A stretch of DNA of 64,000 nucleotides from an uncultured Bacteroidales bacterium (GTDB taxonomy: Bacteria; Bacteroidota; Bacteroidia; Bacteroidales; UBA932): contig CAMHST010000002.1 in assembly GCA_946187865.1 (NCBI GenBank), forward strand, positions 33,596-97,595, written 5' to 3'. Within the stretch, counting starts at the first letter, position 1; each line of letters begins with the position of its first letter. Positions 36,238 through 45,275 of the stretch are shown in pieces. The position numbers and the translations under genes were made by a program. A model generated the notes under the pieces. The model was not told the origin of the DNA. It made no database searches and saw nothing but the letters and a program-made list of their open reading frames with translations.

Positions 36238-37731
36238 ATGTATCTTCTCGGTTACGATATCGGAAGCTCTTCGGTTAAGGCTTCCCTGGTGAACGCAGAA
36301 AGCGGCAAATGCGTTGCAACGGCCTTCTATCCCAAATCGGAGGCACCCATCATCTCCAAGAAAACGGGCTGGGCAGAGCAGGATCCCGCCATGTGGTGGG
36401 GCAATCTCAAACTGGCCACGGACGACATCCTGGACCAGGTCAAGCGCAAAGCTTCCCTGCAAAGCAAAACTTTCACGGAAAAAGATATCCGCGCCATCGG
36501 CATCTCCTACCAGATGCACGGCCTGGTGTGCGTAGACAAAGACCTCAACGTCCTGCGCCCCTCCATCATCTGGTGCGACTCCCGCGCAGTCCCCTACGGA
36601 CAGAAAGCCTTCGAGGCCCTGGGCAAGGACTACTGCCTGCCCCACATGCTCAACTCGCCCGGCAACTTCACGGCCGCCAAACTGGCCTGGGTCAAAGAGA
36701 ATGAGCCGGACCTGTACAAGCGCATCTGGAAAGTGATGCTCCCCGGAGACTACATCGCCATGCGCCTCACCGGCAGCGTATGCACCACGGTCAGCGGCCT
36801 GTCAGAGGGTATCTTCTGGGACTTCGAGAAAAACGAGCCTTGCCAGAAACTACTGGATTTCTTCGGCTTCGACGAAACCATCCTGCCCCAGCGCCGCCCT
36901 ACCTTCGGCGTGCAGGGCACCCTGTCGGCGGAAGCGGCCGAATATCTTGGCCTGTCGGAAGGCACCCCCGTCACCTACCGCGCCGGGGACCAGCCCAACA
37001 ACGCCCTTAGCCTGAATGTGTTCAACCCCGGAGAAATCGCCTCTACGGCAGGTACTTCCGGCGTGGTGTACGGCGTTATCGGCCAGGTGAACTATGACCC
37101 GCTGTCCCGCGTGAACACCTTCGCGCACGTGAACCACACGGCGCAGGATCCGCGTCTGGGCGTGCTGCTGTGCATCAACGGCACGGGCATCCTCAACTCC
37201 TGGATCCGCCGCAACGTGGCGCCGGAAGGGATTTCCTACTCGGACATGAACGATGTGGCCGCGGAGGTCCCCATCGGCTCGGACGGCATCTCCATCCTTC
37301 CTTTCGGCAACGGCGCGGAGCGCATGCTGGAGAACAAGGATACGGGCTGCAGCATCCACGGAATCAACTTCAACCGCCACGACAAGCGTCACTTGATCCG
37401 GGCCGCGCAGGAGGGCATCGTGTTCTCCTTCCAGTACGGAATCGAGATCATGGAAGCCATGGGCCTGAAGGTGGACAAGATCCACGCCGGCCTGGCCAAT
37501 ATGTTCCAGTCCAAGATTTTCCGCGACACCCTGGCCGGGGTTTCCGGTGCCACCATCGAGCTCTACGACACGGACGGCTCCGTGGGCGCAGCCAAGGGCG
37601 CGGGTATCGGCGCGGGCATTTACAAAGACAACCGGGAAGCCTTCGCCACCCTGGAGCGGCTGGAGGTGATCCTCCCGGACCACGAGGCCGAATACCGCGA
37701 GGCCTACGAAAGATGGAAACAATTCATTTAA
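36238..37731 (+). CDS. xylB: Xylulokinase, FGGY family
   Basis: The protein is 497 aa. It phosphorylates D-xylulose to xylulose-5-P. The N-terminal ATPase fold begins MYLLGYDIGSSSVKASLVNA. ISYQMHGLVCVDKDLNVLRP matches the xylulokinase substrate loop (QMHG), and the catalytic Asp is in YRAGDQPNNALSLNVFNPGE. The C-terminal glycine loop is GATIELYDTDGSVGAAKGAG. It is the first gene of xylB-xylA-xylE; xylA begins 14 bp later. The product feeds the split transketolase and the pentose phosphate pathway. Confidence 0.96.
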   Translation: MYLLGYDIGSSSVKASLVNAESGKCVATAFYPKSEAPIISKKTGWAEQDPAMWWGNLKLATDDILDQVKRKASLQSKTFTEKDIRAIGISYQMHGLVCVDKDLNVLRPSIIWCDSRAVPYGQKAFEALGKDYCLPHMLNSPGNFTAAKLAWVKENEPDLYKRIWKVMLPGDYIAMRLTGSVCTTVSGLSEGIFWDFEKNEPCQKLLDFFGFDETILPQRRPTFGVQGTLSAEAAEYLGLSEGTPVTYRAGDQPNNALSLNVFNPGEIASTAGTSGVVYGVIGQVNYDPLSRVNTFAHVNHTAQDPRLGVLLCINGTGILNSWIRRNVAPEGISYSDMNDVAAEVPIGSDGISILPFGNGAERMLENKDTGCSIHGINFNRHDKRHLIRAAQEGIVFSFQYGIEIMEAMGLKVDKIHAGLANMFQSKIFRDTLAGVSGATIELYDTDGSVGAAKGAGIGAGIYKDNREAFATLERLEVILPDHEAEYREAYERWKQFI

Positions 37732-37745
37732 TCACATAAAAAATT

Positions 37746-39062
37746 ATGGCAAAAGAGTATTTCCCCACAATCGGCAAGATTCCCTTCGAGGGAACTGAGA
37801 GCAAGAACCCCCTTGCATTCCATTACTATGAGCCCGAGCGCATCGTCTGCGGCAAGCCCATGAAGGACTGGTTCAAGTTCGCCATGGCTTGGTGGCACAC
37901 CCTGGGACAGGCTTCCGGAGACCCCTTCGGCGGCCAGACCCGTTCCTACGAGTGGGACAAAGGCGAGTGCCCCTACTGCCGCGCCCGCGCCAAGGCAGAT
38001 GCCGGCTTCGAGATCATGCAGAAACTGGGCATCGAGTACTTCTGCTTCCATGATATCGACCTGGTGGAAGACTGCGAAGACATCGCCGAGTACGAAGCCC
38101 GCATGAAGGACATCACCGACTACCTGGTGGAGAAGATGAAGGAAACCGGCATCAAGAACCTCTGGGGCACGGCCAACGTGTTCGGCAACAAGCGTTACAT
38201 GAACGGCGCCGCCACGAACCCGCAGTTCGACGTGGTCGCCCGCGCCGCCGTCCAGATCAAGAACGCGATTGACGCCACCATCAAGCTCGGCGGTACCAGT
38301 TATGTATTCTGGGGCGGCCGCGAGGGCTACTACACCCTCCTGAACACCCAGATGCAGCGTGAGAAAGACCACCTGGCCAAGATGCTCACCGCAGCCCGCG
38401 ACTACGCCCGCGCCAAGGGCTTCAAGGGCACCTTCCTCATCGAGCCCAAGCCGATGGAGCCCACCAAGCACCAGTACGACGTGGATACGGAGACCGTGAT
38501 CGGCTTCCTGCGCGCCAACGGCCTGGACAAGGACTTCAAGGTGAACATCGAGGTTAACCACGCCACCCTGGCCGGCCACACCTTCGAGCACGAACTCACC
38601 GTGGCTGTTGACAACGGCTTCCTGGGCTCCATCGACGCCAACCGCGGTGACGCCCAGAACGGCTGGGATACGGACCAGTTCCCGGTAGACCCGTACGACC
38701 TCACCCAGGCCATGATGCAGATTATCCGCAACGGCGGCTTCAAGGACGGCGGCACCAACTTCGATGCCAAACTGCGCCGCTCTTCCACCGATCCGGAAGA
38801 CATCTTCATCGCCCACATCAGCGCTATGGATGCCATGGCACACGCCCTGCTCAACGCCGCCGCCGTGCTGGAAGAGAGCCCGCTGTGTAACATGGTCAAG
38901 GAGCGTTACGCCAGCTTCGACAGCGGCCTTGGCAAGAAGTTCGAAGAAGGGAAGGCTACGCTGGAGGAAATCTATGACTATGCCAAGAAGAGCGGCGAAC
39001 CCGTCGTGGCTTCCGGCAAGCAGGAACTCTACGAAACCATCCTGAACCTCTATGCCAAGTAG
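37746..39062 (+). CDS. xylA: Xylose isomerase
   Basis: The protein is 438 aa, the class II length typical of Bacteroides. It interconverts D-xylose and D-xylulose. Signatures: FFCFHDID-type active-site His in [40 protein letters not shown], metal-binding [40 protein letters not shown] and [20 protein letters not shown]. Its last 11 bp overlap the xylE start. Confidence 0.99.
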   Translation: MAKEYFPTIGKIPFEGTESKNPLAFHYYEPERIVCGKPMKDWFKFAMAWWHTLGQASGDPFGGQTRSYEWDKGECPYCRARAKADAGFEIMQKLGIEYFCFHDIDLVEDCEDIAEYEARMKDITDYLVEKMKETGIKNLWGTANVFGNKRYMNGAATNPQFDVVARAAVQIKNAIDATIKLGGTSYVFWGGREGYYTLLNTQMQREKDHLAKMLTAARDYARAKGFKGTFLIEPKPMEPTKHQYDVDTETVIGFLRANGLDKDFKVNIEVNHATLAGHTFEHELTVAVDNGFLGSIDANRGDAQNGWDTDQFPVDPYDLTQAMMQIIRNGGFKDGGTNFDAKLRRSSTDPEDIFIAHISAMDAMAHALLNAAAVLEESPLCNMVKERYASFDSGLGKKFEEGKATLEEIYDYAKKSGEPVVASGKQELYETILNLYAK

Positions 39063-40503
39063 TTCTTACAGACAAAAAGGCAGCCCCGCTTATCTGTTCG
39101 GCATTGTGCTGGTAGCAGTCATAGGCGGGCTGCTTTTTGGATATGACACAGCGGTCATATCCGGTGCGGAGAAAGGCCTCCAGGCTTTTTTCCAGAGTGC
39201 CAGTGACTTCAATTACACAGACGCCACCCACGGCTTTACCACTTCCAGCGCCCTGATCGGCTGTATCATCGGTGCGTTCATCTCCGGATTCATGGCATCG
39301 CGCCTGGGCCGCAAGCGGTCCCTGTTCATTGCCGGTATCCTGTTCTTCCTGAGTGCCCTGGGCTCTTACTATCCCGAGTTCCTTTTCTTCCCCAAGGGAG
39401 TCCCTTCCTGGGGTCTTCTGGTGGCCTTCAACCTGTACCGGGTGTTGGGCGGAATCGGCGTAGGTATGGCATCGGCCCTGTGCCCCATGTACATTGCAGA
39501 GGTGGCGCCGGCAGACAAGCGCGGAACGCTGGTTTCCTGGAACCAGTTTGCCATTATCTTCGGCCAGCTGGTGGTGTACTTCGTGAACTTCCTCATTATC
39601 CGCAGCCACGCCTCAGACCCTGACGTCGTGGCCTGGACCAACGCTGTGGGCTGGAGAGTGATGTTCGTATCGGAGGCCGTCCCCGCCGGACTGTTCGCCC
39701 TCCTGATCCTGCTGGTCCCGGAGACGCCGCGTTTCCTGGCCCTGAACGGACAGGACGACAAAGCCCTTACCGTGCTTTCCAATGTGAACGGAGAGGCCAA
39801 GGCCCGGGAAATCCTCGCAGAGATCAAGGCCACGGCCGTGGAGAAGAAGGAGAAGCTGTTCGCCTACGGATTCATGGTAGTGTTCATCGGCTGCATGCTG
39901 TCGGTATTCCAGCAGATTATCGGCATCAACGCCGTGCTGTACTTCGCCCCGCGCATCTTCGAGTCCATGGGCGTGTCCAACAACATGCTCTTCACCGTGA
40001 TCATGGGAATCATCAACATCAGCTTCACGCTGGTGGCCGTGTTCACCGTGGAAAAACTGGGCCGGAAACCGCTTTTGATCACCGGTTCGCTGGGTATGGC
40101 GGTGGGCGCCCTGGGCGTGGCCCTGTCCAACGTGATCGCCCTCCCGGCCGTTGTTCCCGTGATCAGCATCATGGTGTACAGCGCCTGCTTCATGTTCAGC
40201 TGGGGCCCCATCTGCTGGGTGTACATCTCGGAGATCTTCCCCAACACCATCCGCAGCCAGGCCACTGCCATCGCCGTGGCGTTCCAGTGGATTTTCAACT
40301 TCATCGTGTCCAGCACGTTTGTGCCGATGTACAACATGAAGCTGGGGGCAATGGGAGACAGCTTCGGCCATTTCTTCGCCTATGCCCTGTACGGGATCAT
40401 CTGCGTGATCGCCGCCATCTTCGTATGGCGCCTGGTTCCCGAGACCAAGGGCAAGACCCTGGAAGACATGACCACCCTGTGGCGGGAGCGCAGCAAGAAG
40501 TAA
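39052..40503 (+). CDS. xylE: D-xylose:proton symporter, MFS sugar porter
   Basis: The protein is 483 aa with 12 TM helices. Sugar porter signatures: [20 protein letters not shown], the loop-2 motif [31 protein letters not shown] followed by [37 protein letters not shown] and the loop ending [12 protein letters not shown]. The start overlaps the end of xylA by 11 bp in another frame. Its place in the xyl operon and similarity class argue for D-xylose, though relatives also take arabinose or glucose. Confidence 0.92.
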   Translation: MPSSSYRQKGSPAYLFGIVLVAVIGGLLFGYDTAVISGAEKGLQAFFQSASDFNYTDATHGFTTSSALIGCIIGAFISGFMASRLGRKRSLFIAGILFFLSALGSYYPEFLFFPKGVPSWGLLVAFNLYRVLGGIGVGMASALCPMYIAEVAPADKRGTLVSWNQFAIIFGQLVVYFVNFLIIRSHASDPDVVAWTNAVGWRVMFVSEAVPAGLFALLILLVPETPRFLALNGQDDKALTVLSNVNGEAKAREILAEIKATAVEKKEKLFAYGFMVVFIGCMLSVFQQIIGINAVLYFAPRIFESMGVSNNMLFTVIMGIINISFTLVAVFTVEKLGRKPLLITGSLGMAVGALGVALSNVIALPAVVPVISIMVYSACFMFSWGPICWVYISEIFPNTIRSQATAIAVAFQWIFNFIVSSTFVPMYNMKLGAMGDSFGHFFAYALYGIICVIAAIFVWRLVPETKGKTLEDMTTLWRERSKK

Positions 40504-40548
40504 GTCGCTTCGCGTGAACGCAAAGCCTTGACACAGAGTCTATTATGC

Positions 40549-40586
40549 AAAAACCTTCAGGCGATTTTGCCTGAAGGTTTTTCGCT
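40549..40586 (+). terminator. Rho-independent terminator after xylE, bidirectional
   Basis: Perfect 14-bp stem AAAAACCTTCAGGC/GCCTGAAGGTTTTT with a 6-nt loop (GATTTT). The A/T-ended stem suits both strands, including the DUF2207 gene arriving from the right. Confidence 0.92.
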
Positions 40587-40629
40587 TTTACACTGATAGT
40601 CAAGTTGTTACCTTCACACGCAAAAGCGT

Positions 40630-42273
40630 TTAGCGGGCACCGCCGCCAAAACCACCGCCTGAGAAGCCTCCACCGCCCCCGAACGAGCCGTGGCCGCCCC
40701 TTCCGCTCACGCTGCCGGCCTTAGCCGCCGCACCGGTGAAGCTTCTGGTGGAAAGGTAGTTGGACATGTAGATGGTGTTCATCAGGTCTGCGCCGGTGTT
40801 CCGGGAAAGCTCCTGGAATTCGGCCGGATACAGTTTCTTGAACTGCTTGGCCACTTTCTCCGCGATGCCAAAGAGCTGGGCAAAGACCAGATAGTCTTTC
40901 CAAAGGCCCACTTCCACGGCGCCCCGCTCCTTGGAGAGGGTGAAATCGTTCAGGAAATTCTTGAACTCGATCACATGGGAAGCTTCCCGTGCGCCCTCCT
41001 CGGTGGTTTTGTCTCCGGGCTTCAGCCAGCCCTTGCCGCTGAACCAGGATTTTCCGGCCGATTTGGCGCGTGAGGGCCAGTTGGTCACTTTCTGGTAGTT
41101 CTTCTTGGACCAGTTCTCGAACTCGTTCTTTTCCAGGACTTCGTTCGCGCCGCTGGCGGTCAGGGCCATCCGGAACAGGGAGTCTTCCACTTCGCCGGTA
41201 TAGCCTTCCTTATTGATGAATTTGAGGTTCACCCGTTTGGAAGAATTGGGATCCGGTTCCACCTGCACGTCACCGTTCAGGATCCAGCGGAGGAAATAAG
41301 CGCCGATCAGGTTCTCGGGAGAGCCCTGTCCGACAAACCGCTTTCCGGCCTCCAGCACATAATAAGCGGCATTGAGGTTGCCCTCTACTGGGATATCCCG
41401 GTACCATTCCGTAATCTTGGACTTGCCGAAGAACGACTTCCGATACTTGTAGCCCAGCGCCGAGGCTATGGCGGCAAAAATCAGGAAGGCCAGCGAGCCC
41501 AGGGTAAGCAGGGCGAAACCAATCAGGAAGAAGGTTTCGTCGTCGTCTTCACCGTAGGAACTGCCTTCCAGGGCGGTGTCCAGCATGGTCTGGAACGGCA
41601 TGTCCCGCTGGACAGCAGGGCTGAAAATGCCCTTCTCAAATTTCACCAGGGCGATCAGGCTGCTGCGGTACTCAAAAGGCTCGGTCGATTCGGCCACGAT
41701 GGAACCGCTCCGGAGGTTGATGTCGCTCTCGCTGCCGAACAGCCACACGCGGGTGTTGTCGTAGGTGAGTTCCGGCGCGTCGAAGGCGGGCCGCATGACC
41801 ACCCTGACATGTTCGGGAGACGCATCCATGCCGGGCGCCACGAACATGAAATTGAAGGCGTCGGCATCCTGCAGCGACTGCACCAGGCCGGTAACTTTGT
41901 AGCGGACCACCCATCTGTGGTCTGCGTAATCGCCGATCCCCCAGCACAGTTCCACGCTGTCCCGCTTGCGGACAATGCCGCATTTTCCGGTTTTCCGGCT
42001 GCGGGACCAGTCCACATCCCAGCCGTCTCCCAGGCTTTCGAAGGCCACGCCGTTTTCGCTGACGGAAAGGTCCGACACGGTCATGGGCCCCAAGTTGCCG
42101 ATGGGAATATACCACTCTGTACCCTCGTTGGAGTAGGCGTCCCAGATCTGGGTGATCCAGGCGCTGCCGTCTTGCTGCAACTCCACGGTGATATCCAGGT
42201 CACGGGTGGTTTGCCGCGCCCCGGCGGACAGTCCGATGACTGCCGCCAGTAAAAGAGTGAGAAAGCGTTTCAC
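40630..42273 (-). CDS. DUF2207-family membrane protein
   Basis: The protein is 547 aa of unknown biochemical role. Signal peptide (VIGLSAGARQ). The periplasmic beta-rich DUF2207 domain runs from about 25 to 230 (TVELQQDGSAWITQIWDAYS, TEWYIPIGNLGPMTVSDLSV). A strong TM helix lies at about 250-275 (IGFALLTLGSLAFLIFAAIA), followed by a cytosolic part and a Gly/Ser-rich tail (about 525-547, GGGGGFSGGGFGGGAR). The start is GTG at 42273, sharing one base with the lemA stop (TAGTG), so the two are translationally coupled. DUF2207-LemA pairing is widespread and is seen here again. Confidence 0.88.
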   Translation of the reverse strand: MKRFLTLLLAAVIGLSAGARQTTRDLDITVELQQDGSAWITQIWDAYSNEGTEWYIPIGNLGPMTVSDLSVSENGVAFESLGDGWDVDWSRSRKTGKCGIVRKRDSVELCWGIGDYADHRWVVRYKVTGLVQSLQDADAFNFMFVAPGMDASPEHVRVVMRPAFDAPELTYDNTRVWLFGSESDINLRSGSIVAESTEPFEYRSSLIALVKFEKGIFSPAVQRDMPFQTMLDTALEGSSYGEDDDETFFLIGFALLTLGSLAFLIFAAIASALGYKYRKSFFGKSKITEWYRDIPVEGNLNAAYYVLEAGKRFVGQGSPENLIGAYFLRWILNGDVQVEPDPNSSKRVNLKFINKEGYTGEVEDSLFRMALTASGANEVLEKNEFENWSKKNYQKVTNWPSRAKSAGKSWFSGKGWLKPGDKTTEEGAREASHVIEFKNFLNDFTLSKERGAVEVGLWKDYLVFAQLFGIAEKVAKQFKKLYPAEFQELSRNTGADLMNTIYMSNYLSTRSFTGAAAKAGSVSGRGGHGSFGGGGGFSGGGFGGGAR

Positions 42274-42815
42274 TAGATGACGGGATAATCTTTCTTGGAG
42301 GTATCCTCTGCCAGGTACTCGCGGGCGGGGAAGTTCAGGATGCCGGCCACCAGGGAGCCGGGGAACATGCGCACCTGGTTGTTGTACTTGGTGACGGTAT
42401 CGTTGAAGGTCATGCGCGACAGGCGTACGTTCTCTTCGTACTCCTTGATGCTGTCCATGGTCTTGGCGTAGTTCTCGTTGGCCTTGAGTTCAGGATAATT
42501 CTCTGCCACGGCAATGAGTTTGGCGCTCATTTCCCGGAGGGCCTGCTCGTTGGCATTGATGTCGGCCACGGTAGGACTGGCCGATGCCGTGATCCGGCGG
42601 GACTCGATCACCTTCTGCAGCGTTTCGCCTTCGTAAGAGGCATACTCGCGGGTGAGTTTGACCAGCGCGGCGATGGCGTCGTACCGGCTGACCTGCTGGA
42701 CGTTAATCTGCTTAAGGGCATTCTTGCAGAGTTCGTCGCTCTGAACCAGTTTGTTCTGGATGGAGATTCCCCAAAGAATCAGGAGAACCACTACGGCAAT
42801 CAGAATCCAAATCAT
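42273..42815 (-). CDS. lemA: LemA family protein
   Basis: The protein is 180 aa. One N-terminal membrane anchor (about 2-18, IWILIAVVVLLILWGI) is followed by a long helical domain with family motifs QINVQQVSRYDAIAALVKLT, AVAENYPELKANENYAKTMD and VTKYNNQVRMFPGSLVAGIL. Biochemical function is not established; homologues are often encoded with TPM- or DUF2207-type proteins, as here. It is the first gene of the pair. Confidence 0.93.
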   Translation of the reverse strand: MIWILIAVVVLLILWGISIQNKLVQSDELCKNALKQINVQQVSRYDAIAALVKLTREYASYEGETLQKVIESRRITASASPTVADINANEQALREMSAKLIAVAENYPELKANENYAKTMDSIKEYEENVRLSRMTFNDTVTKYNNQVRMFPGSLVAGILNFPAREYLAEDTSKKDYPVI

Positions 42816-42888
42816 AAGTCAAATTTTTAAACGATTTCTACAAAATTGCAAATAATTGTGGGAAAATGCAATAATACCGGAGCCCTTT

Positions 42889-43275
42889 TCACTGAACCTC
42901 TTTAAGCCGAATCAGGATTTCCCGCTCCCGCAGGTCTGTAAAGGAGGTATCTTTGACTTCATACCGGCCTTCGGTGTCGGAGAAGCGGACCAGCGGGCCT
43001 TCCAGGTTGCGGTAATACAGCAGGCTGACCGCGCATTTTCCGTCGGCCCCGGTGGTTCCCACTTCCTGGAATTCCTGATATCCGGAGGTAGGGACGCTCT
43101 GGATCAGAATCCCCTCGATAGGTTCTCCCGTCTTGGCCGACACCAGGGTGAAGCGCATGGGAGCCTCCCCCATTTCGTCGTATAAAGGGGTCTGGGGCGT
43201 GCCATAGCAAGCCTGGAAAACAAACAGGGCGCCGGAGAGGGATACGCCTTTGAGTAAATTATGCAGCCATTTCAT
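42889..43275 (-). CDS. Putative lipoprotein of the radical SAM/lipoprotein system
   Basis: The protein is 128 aa. Signal peptide with lipobox SGALFVFQACYGTPQ; mature lipoprotein would start CYGTPQTP. The rest is a small beta-sandwich resembling a carboxypeptidase-regulatory/Ig-like fold (RFTLVSAKTGEPIEGILIQS, GTTGADGKCAVSLLYYRNLE). The start at 43275 lies 5 bp after a TATATTTG box; the longer ORF has no better signal. It is divergent from the radical SAM/SPASM gene at 43352. This matches, from memory, the TIGRFAMs pair named 'lipoprotein, rSAM/lipoprotein system' (TIGR04134/TIGR04133). Function unknown; a post-translational modification of the lipoprotein is conceivable. Confidence 0.78.
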   Translation of the reverse strand: MKWLHNLLKGVSLSGALFVFQACYGTPQTPLYDEMGEAPMRFTLVSAKTGEPIEGILIQSVPTSGYQEFQEVGTTGADGKCAVSLLYYRNLEGPLVRFSDTEGRYEVKDTSFTDLREREILIRLKEVQ

Positions 43276-43280
43276 AATCA

Positions 43281-43347
43281 CAAATATATGATTTAAAAGG
43301 ATAAATACCAAATGCAGAGGAATAATCGGGTTAATTTGTTACATTTG
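43281..43347. promoter_or_regulatory. Divergent -7 boxes for the lipoprotein and radical SAM genes
   Basis: Minus TATATTTG (43281-43288), 5 bp before the lipoprotein ATG; plus TACATTTG (43340-43347), 4 bp before the radical SAM ATG. Both mRNAs would be nearly leaderless. Confidence 0.5.
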
Positions 43348-43351
43348 TGTC

Positions 43352-44398
43352 ATGAACCCGTTTCTATTCAGACTTTTCCGGGACAATGAAATCCGGGTGC
43401 ACGAACTGAATTACCTGTTCTGGGAATGCACCACCCGCTGTAACCTTCGCTGCAGGCACTGCGGCAGCGACTGCTCTGTCCAAAGCCGGGAAAAGGACAT
43501 GCCCCTGAAAGACTTCCTGCGGGCGCTGGACACCATCCCGGCACAGCATCGGCCCAAAGATTTCACGGTTGCCCTCACGGGCGGGGAGCCGCTCCTGCGT
43601 CCGGATATCGAGACGGTTGGCCGGGAGATCCGCGCCCGCAGCATGGGCTGGGGAATGGTCTCCAACGGCTGGTTCTACGACGAGGCCATGCACGCGAAAC
43701 TGATGGGTGCGGGAATGGGCGCCCTAACCATCAGCCTGGACGGTCTGGACGAGTCTCACGACTGGATGCGCGGCCGCACCGGGAGCTATGCCCGGGCGCT
43801 CCGTGCCATCGGCCTGGCGGCAAGCGACCCCCGCCTGAATGCCGATGTAGTCACCTGCGTGAACCGGAGGAATCTTTCCGAGCTGCCCCGGATCCGGGCT
43901 GTGCTGGAAGGATTGGGCGTGAAACAATGGCGGCTCTTTACCATCATTCCCATCGGCCGGGCCGCCCACGACCCCGAGATGCACCTGTCCGACAAGGAGT
44001 TCCGCGGCCTGATGGACTCTATCAAAACCTGCCGGGAGGAAGGCGGCCGGATGAAAGTCACGTTCAGCTGCGAGGGTTTTCTGGGCCCGTACGAGGAAAA
44101 AGTGCGGGACGTGCGCTACTTCTGCCACGCCGGCGTGAACATTGCCTCCGTGCTCATCGACGGCCGCATCTGCGCCTGTCCCAACATAGACCGGAACCTG
44201 TTTTCGCAGGGAAACATCTATGCCGACAATTTTTACGATGTCTGGGAGCACCGCTTCCAGCCATTTCGGGACCGCAGCTGGGCCCGCAAAGGCCGCTGCG
44301 CGGACTGCCTGGAATGGAAGAACTGCCTGGGAAACGGCATGCACAACTGGCACGGCCCCTCCTGCGAGCTGCTGCAGTGCCACTTCGGCAAACTATAA
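43352..44398 (+). CDS. Radical SAM/SPASM protein of the rSAM/lipoprotein system
   Basis: The protein is 348 aa. The [4Fe-4S]-SAM site is CTTRCNLRCRHCGSDC (CxxxCxxC plus an extra Cys). SAM-binding GGEP is in VALTGGEPLLRP and SLDGLDESHDWMRG follows. The C-terminal SPASM domain has many Cys: CHAGVNIASVLIDGRICACP, then CADCLEWKNCLGNGMHNW and CELLQC, enough for auxiliary clusters. SPASM enzymes usually modify peptides or proteins. The divergent small lipoprotein is the obvious partner; no classical short precursor peptide is visible. The gene ends at a hairpin shared with tRNA-Leu. Confidence 0.93.
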   Translation: MNPFLFRLFRDNEIRVHELNYLFWECTTRCNLRCRHCGSDCSVQSREKDMPLKDFLRALDTIPAQHRPKDFTVALTGGEPLLRPDIETVGREIRARSMGWGMVSNGWFYDEAMHAKLMGAGMGALTISLDGLDESHDWMRGRTGSYARALRAIGLAASDPRLNADVVTCVNRRNLSELPRIRAVLEGLGVKQWRLFTIIPIGRAAHDPEMHLSDKEFRGLMDSIKTCREEGGRMKVTFSCEGFLGPYEEKVRDVRYFCHAGVNIASVLIDGRICACPNIDRNLFSQGNIYADNFYDVWEHRFQPFRDRSWARKGRCADCLEWKNCLGNGMHNWHGPSCELLQCHFGKL

Positions 44399-44427
44399 AA
44401 AAAAGACAAGCTCACAGGAACTTGTCT
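44397..44427 (-). terminator. Terminator of tRNA-Leu (minus strand)
   Basis: Stem AGACAAG/CTTGTCT (44404-44410 and 44421-44427), 10-nt loop, followed on the minus strand by eight T (44397-44404, partly shared with the stem). It abuts the radical SAM stop, so it may end that gene too. Confidence 0.7.
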
Positions 44428-44429
44428 CT

Positions 44430-44515
44430 TGGTGCGGGTGGGGAGAGTCGAACTCCCACGGGCCATCGCCCACCACCCCCTCAAAGTGGCGTGTCTACCA
44501 TTTCACCACACCCGC
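44430..44515 (-). tRNA. tRNA-Leu (anticodon GAG)
   Basis: About 86 nt including an encoded CCA (44430-44432). Acceptor stem GCGGGTG/CACCCGC; long variable arm typical of Leu; anticodon loop TTGAGGG with GAG complementary to 44480-44482; T-loop TTCGACT. The last anticodon-stem pair is a G-U. Confidence 0.94.
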
Positions 44516-44591
44516 ATGATTTGGGACTGCAAAGATAATCAGCATTTTTGAATTCCCAAAACTTTTGACCAATTTTTTCAATGCCGTCGGC

Positions 44592-45263
44592 CTACAGACC
44601 GCGGAGGAAGGTGGCCTGGGAAGGCGCTCCTTCAAAGGAAAGGCAGCACACATCCACTTCTTTTCCATCTTTGAATACGCTCATGTCCAGGTCTCCGAAC
44701 ATCCGGTTCCAGCCGGAGGCTCCGGCCCCGCGGGTGTTGACATACTGCAGGGAACCCGTCCCGAACGTACAGGTGTAGCCCAGGCGCTCTTCCCGGCTGC
44801 CGTCCAGTGTCACGGTCCAGCCCTCGCCGTCTTCATGGGAATAACGGGAAGCGGTCATCTTGACCCGGGTGGGATAGGCGTTCTCTTCGGAAACCAAGGC
44901 GAAATCCCCGGAATAGTCCAGATCCCAAGTGTTTTCCCCGCTGCAACGGATGCTCAGCTGATAAAACGGGCTGTCTTCGGCCTTGACCGTCCAGGAAGAC
45001 CCGGGTGTGGTGAGTGGCCCGCCCACCGTGAAGTGGGAGCTGCGGCTGCCACCGCGCTCATTGATGGAGAGCGCCAGTTCCAGTTCGTCCAGCATGCCGG
45101 CCACCAGGTCATCGGCAATGGCCATCATGTAATCGCGGGCCTGGCTGTTGGCCGCTCCGTCCCGTCCGCCCACATAGTCATCGTCGTTCAAAGACTCCCC
45201 TTTCACGCAGGAAGTCAGGAGCGCCACAGCGGCCAGCACCGTCATAACAAGATATCTTTTCAT
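44592..45263 (-). CDS. Lipoprotein of unknown function
   Basis: The protein is 223 aa. I do not recognise the family. Lipobox ALLTSCVKG. The mature chain has an N-terminal helical region (SQARDYMMAIADDLVAGMLD, ELELALSINERGG), then beta-rich sequence with Trp/Tyr-containing strands (NTWDLDYSGDFALVSEENAY, GEGWTVTLDGSREERLGYTC). It has two Cys near the C-terminus (VDVCCLSFEG). Only 12 bp separate it from the upstream barrel gene, so they form an operon and may work together at the outer membrane. Confidence 0.75.
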   Translation of the reverse strand: MKRYLVMTVLAAVALLTSCVKGESLNDDDYVGGRDGAANSQARDYMMAIADDLVAGMLDELELALSINERGGSRSSHFTVGGPLTTPGSSWTVKAEDSPFYQLSIRCSGENTWDLDYSGDFALVSEENAYPTRVKMTASRYSHEDGEGWTVTLDGSREERLGYTCTFGTGSLQYVNTRGAGASGWNRMFGDLDMSVFKDGKEVDVCCLSFEGAPSQATFLRGL

Positions 45264-45275
45264 TGCACCCTCCTT

